This document shows, one piece after another, positions 1 through 11,000 of a DNA stretch of 60,495 nt (the stretch's first letter is position 1; every line of letters begins with the position of its first letter). This DNA is from Sphingomonas sp. CCH10-B3 (lineage in GTDB: Bacteria > Pseudomonadota > Alphaproteobacteria > Sphingomonadales > Sphingomonadaceae), in NCBI RefSeq assembly GCF_001556185.1, contig NZ_LSIJ01000096.1:1-60495 (forward strand). The letters run 5' to 3'. The notes below the pieces were generated by a model. That model was not told the DNA's origin. It worked only from the letters and a program-made list of their open reading frames with translations, and did not search any database. A program made the position numbers and the translations under genes.

Positions 1-30
1 GAAAATGCAGCCCGCTGGCCACACCCAATT

Positions 31-1587
31 CTACACCACATTGACGGACGCGACCCTGACGAGGGCTGCCAGACTTTGTGGTGTTGCCCTGAACCTACTG
101 AAGATCAGCATCTTGGGCGATTGCGTCATCTTCGCCCATGGGCCTGAAGGCGTCCACCAGGTCAGCGATGGCAACACCCAAGGGAGCGCAAGCACCTCTG
201 TCGGTACAAGGCTATTGAGGGCTCGCAGCTTGGCGCTCCCCCAGCCATCTTTTGGCGGCTTGAAGCAATTGGTGACCCCGAGGCGGGGAACGCTGCGTGT
301 GGCGGGAAAGTCTATATTGCGAGAAATCTGATAACGGTCCCCCAGCGCCTGCGCAGGGAGCGGGACTGAAAGCCAATAGCTGACTGCGCTGCCGGCAAGC
401 TTGGGCGATACGTGGTCGGTAAAATGGCGATAGACGTCGAGATCGTGGGGCTCGATCCTTACGGAGGGCGGCGCAGGCTCTCCGGCATGGTCGGAAACCG
501 GGCGCTCGGTCCGCGACATGAGCGGTGTGAGGAGCCTCTCCAGATGATGCTTGAGTGCTTGGGCCTCTTCGATCGCCGCCTGCCGACTGTCGGCCGGCAG
601 ATGACCGATCAAATGCAAGAGATCACCAAACCGACGAAATTGGGTTTCGGCCTCTGCGCGTGCAGCCGACCCGCCCAGAAACTCGATAATCTTGAAAAAT
701 TCGACATGGGGAGCGGCTCCGACGCCATTTTCCCAGCGCTCCGCATAGAAGCGGTAGGGCGTGGCTGACAGGAGGAGGATCGGCGGCGGCGTTCCATTGT
801 TACCCGCCAGCAGTTGGCGCGCTAAAGGGTTATCCGTGCCTGCGTCGAGCAACTCGCGATAGCATTGGAACTCGTCGAAAATCACGAGGTCGGGCGGGGC
901 GGAATCCAAAGCGGCTTGAGCGAGCGCCTTTCGCATCCGGCCTAGGCTCTGACCATATTTGCTCGTCTCGATCGCACGCAGAATGTTCTCGCGGGCAGGC
1001 TTGCCAAATTCCGTACGTAGCGCTCGGCCATAGGCCGTCTTGAAGAGGGCGGAGACGTTGTCGAATTTGCCCTGAGCCTCCTCGCACGCCCATGGCCAGC
1101 CGGAGGTCGCGCCATATTCGATATAGCCTTCAGGAAAGGCATCGGTCAGGCCGGGGTACAGCTCATCCAACAGCAGCTTGATGAACGCACGCTCGACAGC
1201 CTTTCCGCCGTAGAGGCGCTGCGAACTGGAAAATGATGTGGTGGGCGTAAAGGCGTAGAGCCGTATCTTTTCCTTGCGCCGTTCCTCAAACGGAATGAGG
1301 CCGACGCGGTCGATGGTGGAGAGTGCGTCCTTGGCTTCGTTCTTGTCGAGGAAGCGGAGCAGCTCGACCTTGTTCTGGTCCGCGACCTTGAGCCCGCTCG
1401 TAATATAATAGACCGTGAACTTGCGCGCTTTGCTTGCCAGGGCTGCCAGCGTGTCACGGGCAACGACGGTTTTGCCGAGGCCGACCTCGTCCGCGACCAG
1501 GAACCGGCGTAGCGGGTTGCCTCCTGACAGCGCAGCGGTTGCAGCCCTGACCGTTGCGGACTGGAAGGGTTTCGATCTGGCGCTCAT
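31..1587 (-). CDS. SF2/SNF2-type helicase, C-terminally truncated or frameshifted
   Basis: Predicted ATP-dependent DNA helicase or translocase. Visible motifs are Walker A (DEVGLGKT, about residues 33-40), a Walker B variant DEFQ near residue 236, and SATPY near residue 274. A motif IV-like LIFSRFRATPQ occurs close to the end. The second RecA lobe (motifs V and VI) is missing because a TAG at 31-33 ends the frame. Another frame stays open from there to the window edge, so a frameshift or a broken gene is likely, but only outside sequence can show it. The start codon overlaps the upstream PLD gene (ATGA), which makes this the last visible gene of the six-gene leftward operon. Helicase assignment is firm; role in DNA defence is inferred from neighbours. 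Confidence 0.75.
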   Translation of the reverse strand: MSARSKPFQSATVRAATAALSGGNPLRRFLVADEVGLGKTVVARDTLAALASKARKFTVYYITSGLKVADQNKVELLRFLDKNEAKDALSTIDRVGLIPFEERRKEKIRLYAFTPTTSFSSSQRLYGGKAVERAFIKLLLDELYPGLTDAFPEGYIEYGATSGWPWACEEAQGKFDNVSALFKTAYGRALRTEFGKPARENILRAIETSKYGQSLGRMRKALAQAALDSAPPDLVIFDEFQCYRELLDAGTDNPLARQLLAGNNGTPPPILLLSATPYRFYAERWENGVGAAPHVEFFKIIEFLGGSAARAEAETQFRRFGDLLHLIGHLPADSRQAAIEEAQALKHHLERLLTPLMSRTERPVSDHAGEPAPPSVRIEPHDLDVYRHFTDHVSPKLAGSAVSYWLSVPLPAQALGDRYQISRNIDFPATRSVPRLGVTNCFKPPKDGWGSAKLRALNSLVPTEVLALPWVLPSLTWWTPSGPWAKMTQSPKMLIFSRFRATPQSLAALVRVASVNVV

Positions 1588-3389
1588 GAGGCAAGCCGCG
1601 TCCGCGCGATGGCCCAGATCTGCACAAGTTCGTTCAAGTCAGCTTTTTCCCTTTCGCTCAGATTCTCACCGTGGGCGAGAAGGGCGTCGACATAGGGCGC
1701 AAAATGACGATCGGCCCGACCGAACGCCTTGCGGTCGCGTGCCCAAGCCGTGAGGATATCCTCGAGCGTGAGGCGGTCGTATCCCAAGCTCTGGGGGCGG
1801 TTGCTCTGCACCCCGGCGTCTTCATCCCATGCGCCACCGCCGACGGGCAGTGTGTCGCCGCTGAGAATCGCGCGCATCCAGTCATGAAATGCACGAAGCC
1901 CCATGTGGCTGGCCAGCGCGGCCAGATCACGCTGTTCTTCGAGCGGCGGATCGACGGTGACACGCTGCATCCATCGCAAAGCGCCGTCCGGTCCGCTGAT
2001 CCGAGCCTGAATGAAGGCGGACTGGAGTGACAAGGGGATCGTGCCAAGATCGAGGCGGACGGCGTCCGTCTGCCAAGCCAGTAGGTCGCCATTTGCAGGT
2101 CCGGCGTGCAGCACGTGCTCGGGATAGGCAAGCAAGGGAACTGCCCCCGCATCGATCGAGAAGCGTTCCCCGTCTCGACGCAGAACCGGGTTCCAGGATG
2201 CCATCAGCACTTTGCGCGACTCTTCCAGGGCATCGGCCGCGCTCGTGCTGGGCGGATCGGCGACGGCGAGTTCCTCGATGGTGACCGGCGTCGCTTTACC
2301 GATCAGGAATGCCAGGCCGGAGCCGAACGCTTCGCCGGCCTCGAGTTCGACCATGATTTCCGCGTTGCGCCCCGACCAGGCCCTCTCGGTCGCATTGGCG
2401 CTCCCCACTCTCAAGATGGTCTTCTCGCCCGAGTGGAAGCAAAAAATCTTGGCATGCAGAGCAAGGGGGGCCGGCTCCGCATCATCCTCGGACGCGGGCT
2501 CGACGCCTGGCAGCGCGAGCGGAGCTTCGTCAACGAGCACGTCTGGCGCAGTATAGGCGAGGATTTTGGAGAATCCGTCCAGCGGCTTGCCGGGCCGCCT
2601 CGCCATGTCCGTGAGGGCCGGCATCGACGAAATCAGCGTTCTGGATCCAGCCTTGCCCCAGCCACCTGCCTTCTTCACAAAATCGGGCGACAAGAACGGA
2701 CTGATGATGGTTATGCCATCGACCGCGCCGGCTGGTGGTTCCGATGGCAGAGCAACGCCTTCATCCAGTCCATTGAGCAGGCTGCGCAACTGAAACCCGT
2801 CTGGGGCGTCCCACCAGACCGCCTCCAGTTGCTCTGCGATGCCATCGGCATCCTCGCGCGACGCGGAGCGCGCGAGGATGGCCCCGAGTGCTCCGATGCC
2901 TGGGAGCCGAACTCGTCCTTTCGCGCGCTTTTCGCTGCCGTCCAGCAAAACGCCCGCGTCGAGATCCTGCGATCGGGTGAGGTTCCGGCTGCCAATCCAG
3001 AGCTTCCAGCGGGTTTCCCCTTTGGGACCGTTGTAGGCGACCAAAGCAATCTTTGGATGCCAGCTGCGCTCTAGTTCATCGTAAGGCTGCTCGACGATGA
3101 ACTGATCGAGGATGCCCGCGATACGGGGAAGCGCTATCGGCCGCGCTATCCGACCGCGCTGGATTATGATCCTGACGCGATCGCGCAGCTTGTCGATCGC
3201 CTCGGCAAAATCGACCGCCGTGCCGCTGCCCTTGTCGTTGTTGCGAGCAATCAGGGCGAGCAACGCCGCCGCGACCGCCGACAGATCGACTGAGTAGGTC
3301 GCAAACAATGCGAGCTTGACCGTCTCCAGTCGCCCAGGCCGCATCTCGTCGAGATAGGGTTGACCGGACCATGCCTGAGGATCGCTCAT
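1584..3389 (-). CDS. Phospholipase D-like protein of a defence-type operon
   Basis: About 601 residues. Two PLD-type half sites can be seen. The first is HPKIALVAY followed by GSRNLT (about residues 111-138); the second is LHAKIF followed by VGSANATE in the middle of the protein. Both are HxK sites without the canonical downstream Asp spacing, as in the divergent PLD nucleases that accompany helicases (DrmC type). I chose the ATG at 3389 because it forms an ATGA overlap with the DUF6361 stop; the longer upstream frame runs through that gene. It sits between DUF6361 and the truncated helicase. It may be a DNA nuclease or a DNA-binding scaffold; catalysis is not proven by the sequence. Confidence 0.7.
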   Translation of the reverse strand: MSDPQAWSGQPYLDEMRPGRLETVKLALFATYSVDLSAVAAALLALIARNNDKGSGTAVDFAEAIDKLRDRVRIIIQRGRIARPIALPRIAGILDQFIVEQPYDELERSWHPKIALVAYNGPKGETRWKLWIGSRNLTRSQDLDAGVLLDGSEKRAKGRVRLPGIGALGAILARSASREDADGIAEQLEAVWWDAPDGFQLRSLLNGLDEGVALPSEPPAGAVDGITIISPFLSPDFVKKAGGWGKAGSRTLISSMPALTDMARRPGKPLDGFSKILAYTAPDVLVDEAPLALPGVEPASEDDAEPAPLALHAKIFCFHSGEKTILRVGSANATERAWSGRNAEIMVELEAGEAFGSGLAFLIGKATPVTIEELAVADPPSTSAADALEESRKVLMASWNPVLRRDGERFSIDAGAVPLLAYPEHVLHAGPANGDLLAWQTDAVRLDLGTIPLSLQSAFIQARISGPDGALRWMQRVTVDPPLEEQRDLAALASHMGLRAFHDWMRAILSGDTLPVGGGAWDEDAGVQSNRPQSLGYDRLTLEDILTAWARDRKAFGRADRHFAPYVDALLAHGENLSEREKADLNELVQIWAIARTRLAS

Positions 3390-4639
3390 GCGACGTCTTC
3401 CAGATCGCGCAGGAGCCGCTTCACATTCCCCCAGCGATAATGGAGCGGCTCGGCGCGGCCATGGTGCTCGCCTTGCCATTCCATACGCCGATCGACCCCG
3501 AACTGATTGCTGGCGAGACGCGCGCGATTGTCTTTCCTGCTGACTTCCGCCCGCGCGTACACCTCGAGAAGCTGCATGGGGTCCTTGCCATTCGCCCTGA
3601 CCCAGGCCGAAGTTTCTTTCAACACACCCTCCACCGCAGGCGGGAGGTGGCCGATTTCGGCGAGAAACAGGTCCATATCCAGCCGAGCGGCCTGCTTGCC
3701 CCATTGCTCGATCGCGTCGTTCAGTTCGGCGCGGTGCAAATTTGGCTGTGGCCGCTTGTCGCGGGTTTCCTTGAGCGTCTCGACCTGAGCCGCATAGATC
3801 GCCCTGCCGATGGCCGAAAGCGCGGCAGCCTGGCCGGCCCGCTTCAGCATGGCGGCTTCCCTGCCGGCGAGGGCTAGGATTTCGTTGTCCCAGCAGTGAT
3901 CCGCCCCGCCGAGTGGTTTTCCAACCAATTTCGACAAGAGCGACGGCTCACTTGGATCGGTCGGCGAGCGAACGGCGCGGAGTTTGGTCGCGAGATAGAT
4001 CTGCTCTGGGGGTAAAAGGTCGAGCGCTAGTTTTCCTTGGTCATCCTGGGAATACCGGTCATTCCAGTCACCCCAAGAATCCCAGTCCCTGGGTGCATCG
4101 ATCAGCCCCGAGATGGGCCAGGCGACTGTTTCTAGGGGCTTTCCGTCATCGTCATGGTGCGCGCGCTTGCTGGACGCTGCCAGGAGCTTCGCCATGTCCG
4201 GGCGGCTCCACGGCCGGCCATCGGGGCGGGCGCCGATCAGTCCCCATTTGGTGAGCGCCGTCCAATAGACATAGGCTGGCGGCTGACTGATCGTGCGGGG
4301 GAAGACCTCCCCTCCGATCACGCCATCCTTCTCGCCGCCCACGCCCTCGACATATTTGAGCCGGCCGGTCAGCTCATGTTCGAGATCAGAAAAGGCTTGG
4401 CCAAAATCCTTGGGAACAGGGCGTTTCGTCCGCAGGCTTTGGTAAAGCCAGGGGATGAGAAGCGCGTAGCGCAGCCGTGTGTGCAGAACCGATGTGCCGG
4501 GGAAGAAGTGATCTGCGTAGCGCTGGTGGACGATGAGGAAACCAACCTCATCGCGCACGCCCGCCGCGCCGCCGAACATCATCTGTTCGGCCTGGCCCAG
4601 CGCTTTGCGCGATAAAAAAGTGAACCCAAAAGTTGACAC
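3386..4639 (-). CDS. DUF6361 family protein
   Basis: About 417 residues. It resembles the DUF6361 family in its N-terminal STFGF start and in an FFPGTSVLHTRLRYALLIPW block around residues 50-70. The function of this family is unknown. Members tend to sit beside helicases and PLD proteins, which is the context here. A GTG at 4639 is chosen as the start because it gives the family-like N-terminus; a TTG at 4654 would add five residues. It begins 63 bases after the helicase stop at 4703 and ends in an ATGA overlap with the PLD gene, so translation of the pair is probably coupled. No catalytic motif was recognised. Confidence 0.6.
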   Translation of the reverse strand: MSTFGFTFLSRKALGQAEQMMFGGAAGVRDEVGFLIVHQRYADHFFPGTSVLHTRLRYALLIPWLYQSLRTKRPVPKDFGQAFSDLEHELTGRLKYVEGVGGEKDGVIGGEVFPRTISQPPAYVYWTALTKWGLIGARPDGRPWSRPDMAKLLAASSKRAHHDDDGKPLETVAWPISGLIDAPRDWDSWGDWNDRYSQDDQGKLALDLLPPEQIYLATKLRAVRSPTDPSEPSLLSKLVGKPLGGADHCWDNEILALAGREAAMLKRAGQAAALSAIGRAIYAAQVETLKETRDKRPQPNLHRAELNDAIEQWGKQAARLDMDLFLAEIGHLPPAVEGVLKETSAWVRANGKDPMQLLEVYARAEVSRKDNRARLASNQFGVDRRMEWQGEHHGRAEPLHYRWGNVKRLLRDLEDVA

Positions 4640-4702
4640 GAAGCCTGCCCCCAAGGCTTGAGAAAATTCACAGCATAAGAAGATTTCCGATGCCCCTAGG
4701 CA

Positions 4703-7700
4703 TCATTCATTTCCAATAACTTTCAGCCTCATGGCGCGGGTTTCGAGTAGGTAGGTTTCGACGCCGGCGAGCAGATGCAGGCCTTCTTCGCCGATGGCTT
4801 GTCGGGATAGCCCCGGCTGCACAATGCGGACGTCGAACTCGAAGCGGTGATCTTGCCACCCGACCTTGAGCTTCTTGATCGCGGCGGCTGAGCCCTGCTC
4901 GATTCGCGAGCTGAGACCACGGTCGCGGCGCATCTTTTCGCGTCGCAGCATGTGTTGAAGCATGCGGTTTGGCCGGTCGCGCCACCGAGCGGATTTCTGA
5001 GCCTGTCCGCAAACCTCATAAAGGTCTCCGAGGCGCGCACCTGGCGTATCCGCCCCTGAATATTTGCAGTGGTACAGGGTCACGGAAACGACGCTGTCAG
5101 TTATGCGCAGCGCCACGACATCGGCGATTTCGCCTTTGCCATCATCGTCGAAGATCACGTCATAGGGATCTGGGTCGGCCAACAGGGTGTCGATGACCAG
5201 ACGCTGGACAGAGTCAGCGCGCTTGTCCGTGCCCTGGGATTCGACGCGAATATTGGCCTTTGACCAATCCCATGCCTCGATCTTGTCTGACGGGTACGGC
5301 TCGATCGTTTCGCCCTCGGGCAGGGTGTAGAGATGGCTGTAGATGAGAAGCGAGCCATCACCGAAGTCGATCTGAGGTGAGTCCTCGCCGAAGGATTCCG
5401 AGAGCGTCTGGACCTTGCCGCCGATCTTGATCGTCGCCTTGGGGCCGGCGCGTTGGGGGTAACGGGCGTGGCCGTCGCTGAAGACGATCTCGAACTCGGC
5501 CGCGTGGTCGTCGCTTCGCACGGCGAAGCGCAGCGGCCCGGTGCGCGCGTTATCGAGCAACTCGATATCGCATTCGGCGAAGGTTACCGGCACATCGCCA
5601 AACGAGATCTCAATCCGCTCCTCGAACTGCGTGATCAGAGATTCAGGCCAATGGATCGCCACGGGCGGAACAGCCGGTCGTTGGCTGATCTGGTGGGGGC
5701 GCATCGCGCTCTTGAAGACGCCGTCGGTCGTGATGCTGGGATCGTTCACGGTGCGGCCGACATCCTGGCACCAGTCCACCCAGTCGGTCAGGTCATGGAC
5801 TTTGGCGCTGGACCAGAACTTGCCCTTGGCCGAGCATCCCCGTGAAGCAGGAAGGCCTTCGAGGAAGCCGGTGGCGAAGATGTTGTTCTTGATCCTCGAC
5901 TGGGACTTCGCGCTGTCGAGGCCATCGGCGACATCCACGCCCATATACATCGAATAGCGGACGCCTCGTCCCTGATGGTGGGTGAGGCCGAGATTGCGCA
6001 GGATGAGCCGCTTGAACCCGTGGAGGCTGCGGAACACTTCCTCGCCTTCCACGCGGCGCGTCGTATCGCCACAAACCGCCTTTGCGAGCCGGTCAAACGG
6101 CCCCTTTGCAGAACTGCTGATATAGAGCACGCCGCATGCCTGATCCCAGTGAAGCATGTGCAGGTCCCAGGTGACGTTCACCGCCTGCTGCGCGGAGGTC
6201 CAGCGTGCCTGCTCCTCCGCCCGCGTCACGAAGATCGCGACCCGTTGATGCGGGTTGAGCTTCATGCCGAGATAGACGCCGGGGTCGTAGAGTTCTTCAG
6301 CGCGAACGGGATCCCAAGCGTCGCAAGAGGTCCGGTACAGGACCGCGTTCATTTTCGGTTCCAGGGTCTGGAGCGGAATGTCGCTCAGATCTCCCGAAAA
6401 GCCCTTGAACATTTCCGCGCGGCGAACCTGGCGTTCGATCTTTGCGGAACTGAGCGCCTCCACCAACGCATTCCAGTCGGCGTCTTCAGCGTAGAGCTTG
6501 GCCAGCGCGCGATCGACATCGTCGATGCCGGTATTGGCGATCACCGTAGCATCACCCAGCCTCGGGTCCTGGCGGGTGAAGCGGCCGACGAACTGGATCG
6601 TCACCGCAACGCTCTTGTGATGATCGTGCAATGCAGCGATCTTCAGCTCGGGCAGGTCGAAGCCCTCGCCGAGCATATCGACGCAAACGATGATCCGGCT
6701 CTCAAAACGGCGTAGCGCGGCAAGATTTTCGCGCCGTTCCTTCAGTGATTGCTGGCTGTGGACTATGACTGGCCGAAAGTCTGGATAGATCGCCGCATAG
6801 AGCCTGTGCAGGTGCTTGGCGCGTTCGATCGTGTTGCAGCGGGCCATCGCAAGATGATTGAGGCCAGCATCCAGGTCGGTGGCGAGCACTTCGCCGAGCT
6901 TGTCGATGATGGCCTGGTCCGCGTCAGGCTGGTCCAGACCGAAGACTGCTTCGAAGCGGATCGGCTTGAAATAGCCCTCCTGCTGCGCCTTTTTTAGCGG
7001 GTAGGTGTAAATGAACTCGCCATCGACGCGGCCTCCGTCCTCGCGAAACGGCGTAGCGGTGAACTGGATCACTGGGATTGGTGGCTCGTGCTCGACGAAG
7101 AGCCCGCGGAAGGACTTCCACGTCCGTGCCCCGATATGATGCGCCTCGTCGATAAAGAGCGCTGAGGCGCGGGCCGCCATCCGCTCCTGCACCGGTGCCT
7201 CGGCGCGGCCAGCGATCTGCATCGTGGTGACAATGACATTGGCGCTGTCGAAGATTTCGTCGACTTCGGCCTGGCTGGTCGGAATATGCGAGAGCCGCAT
7301 GACCAAAGGGAAGGCTGCGGTCTCATCGAGGCATTTCTGCTGCTTCAGGACGCCGAAGGTCTCGAATTTGCTCGCGATCTGCTCGCGTAGCGCGTCGGTC
7401 GGCACCACCACCAGCAGGCGTTCGAACCGCTGGTTGGCATTGAGCGCCAGCATTGTCTCGGTCTTGCCCGTGCCCGTCGGCATGACGATGGTGGCCGGAT
7501 CGGTCGATCGCGTCGCGTGGGCAAGCGCGGCATGAAGCGCGCCGACCTGTGGACGCCGCAAGCCAGGCTGCGCCGGCTGGCCGTCCGCCGCGGCTCGCCC
7601 CTCGCGCAGATGAATCGCGTCGATCCAGGAAGCGGAGACAGCCTTCAGGCGCTCGCTGCGCGCGGAACGATCCAGCGTGTCGATGCTGGTGGGCGGTACA

Positions 7701-8044
7701 TTCATCCACCGGCCTTCACCCAGTTCGAGCGCCGCAGCGATCCGTTCCGGCTCCGTTGCGCCGGGCACAAGGAGAATGAGATCGGCTTCCAATGGCGTGG
7801 TCGTCTTCGCGCTGATGATCTTCAGAATCTCGCCGGATTCCAGGGTCGTCTCGTGACCATTGACACGGCGGATGGCGAAGGGACGCAGTCGGCACCGCAC
7901 ACGCTTCGCCGGAACAGCCAACTGACGCACAGGGCTTCCCAGCACCTTGCCGTCAACGGCAAGCCGAGCCGGCAGCAGGAGTTCGATCTCGGGGTTGAAG
8001 AGATCGTCCTGGTTGGAGCCGGTGGGGCGCTTGCGGGAGGCCAT
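4703..8044 (-). CDS. DEAD/DEAH-box helicase with C-terminal nuclease-like domain
   Basis: Protein of 1113 residues with a restriction-type SF2 helicase core. Visible motifs are Walker A (PTGTGKT, about 189-196), FIDEAHH near 295, FTATPFRED near 325 and QFVGRFTRQ (motif VI) near 490. A specific accessory N-terminal region precedes the core. The C-terminus contains IADVVALRI...VTLYHCKYS, which looks like a PD-(D/E)XK fold with the usual E-x-K replaced by H-C-K; that reading is tentative. The start at 8044 has a good ribosome site (GGAGGGAG) and lies 12 bases after the UvrD gene. It probably unwinds or translocates on DNA with the other operon products. Confidence 0.8.
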   Translation of the reverse strand: MASRKRPTGSNQDDLFNPEIELLLPARLAVDGKVLGSPVRQLAVPAKRVRCRLRPFAIRRVNGHETTLESGEILKIISAKTTTPLEADLILLVPGATEPERIAAALELGEGRWMNVPPTSIDTLDRSARSERLKAVSASWIDAIHLREGRAAADGQPAQPGLRRPQVGALHAALAHATRSTDPATIVMPTGTGKTETMLALNANQRFERLLVVVPTDALREQIASKFETFGVLKQQKCLDETAAFPLVMRLSHIPTSQAEVDEIFDSANVIVTTMQIAGRAEAPVQERMAARASALFIDEAHHIGARTWKSFRGLFVEHEPPIPVIQFTATPFREDGGRVDGEFIYTYPLKKAQQEGYFKPIRFEAVFGLDQPDADQAIIDKLGEVLATDLDAGLNHLAMARCNTIERAKHLHRLYAAIYPDFRPVIVHSQQSLKERRENLAALRRFESRIIVCVDMLGEGFDLPELKIAALHDHHKSVAVTIQFVGRFTRQDPRLGDATVIANTGIDDVDRALAKLYAEDADWNALVEALSSAKIERQVRRAEMFKGFSGDLSDIPLQTLEPKMNAVLYRTSCDAWDPVRAEELYDPGVYLGMKLNPHQRVAIFVTRAEEQARWTSAQQAVNVTWDLHMLHWDQACGVLYISSSAKGPFDRLAKAVCGDTTRRVEGEEVFRSLHGFKRLILRNLGLTHHQGRGVRYSMYMGVDVADGLDSAKSQSRIKNNIFATGFLEGLPASRGCSAKGKFWSSAKVHDLTDWVDWCQDVGRTVNDPSITTDGVFKSAMRPHQISQRPAVPPVAIHWPESLITQFEERIEISFGDVPVTFAECDIELLDNARTGPLRFAVRSDDHAAEFEIVFSDGHARYPQRAGPKATIKIGGKVQTLSESFGEDSPQIDFGDGSLLIYSHLYTLPEGETIEPYPSDKIEAWDWSKANIRVESQGTDKRADSVQRLVIDTLLADPDPYDVIFDDDGKGEIADVVALRITDSVVSVTLYHCKYSGADTPGARLGDLYEVCGQAQKSARWRDRPNRMLQHMLRREKMRRDRGLSSRIEQGSAAAIKKLKVGWQDHRFEFDVRIVQPGLSRQAIGEEGLHLLAGVETYLLETRAMRLKVIGNE

Positions 8045-8058
8045 CGTTTCTCCCTCCG

Positions 8059-11000
8059 TCAGGCTGCCACGGTCTGTGGCGAGGGCGAGACGACGATGAC
8101 CGTTCCCTTCGTCATCAGGACGATGAGCCCGCGCTCGGCGCTGGTCATGTCGAGATAGGCCCGTACCTGAGCCCGATAGTGTTCGAGCGCCTTGTCGTCA
8201 GGGTTCACGTCGCTTTTCCAGTCCACCACCACGACCGGCCGGCCGTCGACGTCGACGGTCAGGGCGTCGGCGATCCCGGCCGTCACGGTCTCCACGCCGT
8301 CGGCCTCTTCTGCGGCATAGACAGGAAGCTCGGCCAGAAGATCGGGCCGTAGAGCTGCGATCTCGGGCAGCGCCAGGGTCCGGGCCACACAGGTCGCCAG
8401 CTCCTGCGCCGACAGTCCCGTTGCCGGATCGGCGACCGGGGATTGGCCGAGGGCGCGGATGAGGTGGCCAGCCCGTTCGACCAGGGCAGCTTCCGCTTCC
8501 GGGGTTTCGCCGGTCAGCACCTCTTCCATCAGTTTATGCAGGATAAGCCCGCGCTCGCGGCCGCCCTGCACGAGGGCGGCGGCTTCGAGCTCGGGCAGCT
8601 CGTCGTCGGCCGCCCCCGGCCAGAGCGCGACTTCCTCCTCTCGCAGCACGGTCCCGGTGGCGTCCTCGTCGCGGCTGGGGGCGAGCCAGGTCAGCCGGGT
8701 CTGTGCGGCGGCGATGCTTTCGGCTTCGGCGGCGAAGCTCGCCCGCGTCTGGCTGTTGCCCGCGCCGGCGCTGCTCGGCGTGAGGTCGGCCGGCAGATGG
8801 GAGAGGTCGATGCCCGGCAGATCGGCGAGCGACAGATCGACGAGACCGATCCATGCGGATTTGGCGGGGGTGGTGTCGAGTCGGGGCAATACCAGCAGTT
8901 CGCGCGCGCGGGTGGCCGCAACATACCAGAGCCGGACGCGCTCGCGGTCCAGCTCGTTCTTTTCGGCCTCGCGCGCGGCTTCGTAACCCTCGGGCTGCAC
9001 GCCGAGGACCGGGCAATAGAAGGTTTCGGTCTGCCGATCGATGACCGCGCTCTCGGGCGCCATGACGCCGGTCATGGTGTTGACCGGAATGACGATCGGC
9101 CATTCGAGCCCCTTGGCCGCGTGCATGGTGAAGAGCGCGACCGCCTCCTCCTGCGCGTCCGGTCGGCCCTCGACGGCGCGCGCCTCGTCCGACCAGGCAG
9201 CCGTCATGGCTTCTGCGAAGGCACGCAGGCCGCGCACGGCATAGCCGGTCGACAGGCTGAGATAGAGATCAACATTGGCGAGCGCTCGCTCGGCTTGGCC
9301 GCGATGGCGCTCAAAGAGAAGCGGGCGGACGCGCATGACATCCACTGCCTGCGACAGCAGTTCGTGCGGCGTCGTGCTGTTGCCACGCCGGGAGAGCGAT
9401 TGCAGCCGCTCGATGACCTCGCGGGCGAGCGGATGGGCGATCACGGCGGGGTCGATGCTGAGATCCAGACGCGGAATCCGATCCGGCTGTTCTTCCGAGC
9501 GCGGCAGGCTCCAGATGATGTCCAGCAACTCTTCTTCGGTCAGGCCGACCAGAGGTCCGCGCAGCAACGCGCCGAGCGCCAGGGTGTCGCGGCGATCGGC
9601 CAGGGCGCGGGTCAACGCGATCAGGTCCTGGATTTCCTGGCGGCGGAACAGACCCTTGCCGGCCTGGGTCGCCACGGGGATGCCGCGGCGCTCCAGGGCT
9701 TCCTCGTAGCGCCACAGTTCCGCGCCGGTGGGCGCCAGCAGGGCGATGTCGCCTGGCAGACAAGGCCGCTTGGCACCGCTGCGACGGTCAACGATCGGAT
9801 GGCTTTCGATCAGCCGGGCGCACAGCTCGGCGATGGCGTCGGCTTCGGCGTCCCGCTGTTGCTCGGCGCTGGCCTTGCCGTTTTCATCGGCTACGGCGAT
9901 GTCGAGGGCCGCCACGCAGACTCCGCCGCGATCGTCATGGAATGGGTCCAGTGCGGTGAAACCCGGCTGTCCATCGGCCGAGAGCACGGCCTCGAAGCGC
10001 TCGTTGACGAAAGTCAGGATCGAGGCGCAGGAGCGGAAATTGGTCGAGATCGACAGCAGGCTGTCGGGGGCCTGGGCGCGAAAGGCGTCGCGCGCCTGGA
10101 CATAGGCGCCGACGTCGGCGCCGCGAAAGCGATAGATCGCCTGCTTGGGATCGCCGACCAGGAACAGCGCGCCAGGCCGGATGTGAAAGCCCGTCCAGTC
10201 ATTGGCGTCGTCGACGGGCTCACCGCACAGACGCCAGAAGATCTCGGTCTGCAAGGGATCGGTGTCCTGGAACTCGTCGACGAGGACATGGGCGAAACGC
10301 TGCCCGAGTGCGCGACGAACAGCATCATGGTCGCGCAGCAGATCGCGGGCGGCGAAGATGAGGTCGTCGAAGTCCAGTTGGGCGCTGGCCCGTTTGTGAT
10401 CACGGTAGCGCTGCAGGATCGGGCGAGCCTCCTCGATCAGCGCCGCCAGAGCGTGGCCGGCGGTGGCCTGCATGAGCGCCCCCCAGGCATTGCAGGAGGT
10501 GGTGTAATGCGCTTCGGCCGCGTCGTTCAGCCGATCGCCGTCGGCCTTGGAGAGGCCCGCTTGTTTGGCTGCTGTCGCCCATTTGCCCTTCTTGCGGTAG
10601 GAAGCGAACGCGCCAGCCTTGGTGCAAAGGTCAGGATGGGGCCGCGAAGTCAGGAGCCGGACGAGGCCGGCGGGCGTCGCGGAATCAGGCGCGTTCGCAA
10701 GGGCCGTCGCCATTTCGGCCAGACGCTTCACGATCGTCACCGTTTCCGGTTCAGCCGCCGCCGTGCCGTTCATGAAGTCCGCAAAATCGGCCGTCGCTTG
10801 CCGGAACGCTGTCATGTGGCCGTCAAGGGGAGAGATTGGCGGGGCTTGGAGCGTGCGGCGGCGGCGCAGATTCTCGGCGATCTTGTGGATGAGCGCCACG
10901 GTCTCGCCGGGGCTGTGCAGCACCATTTCGGCCAGGAGGCCGCCCTGGCCGCCGGACAGGCGCTCGCGCAGCCAGCCATCGACGATCTCGAGGAAGGTGA

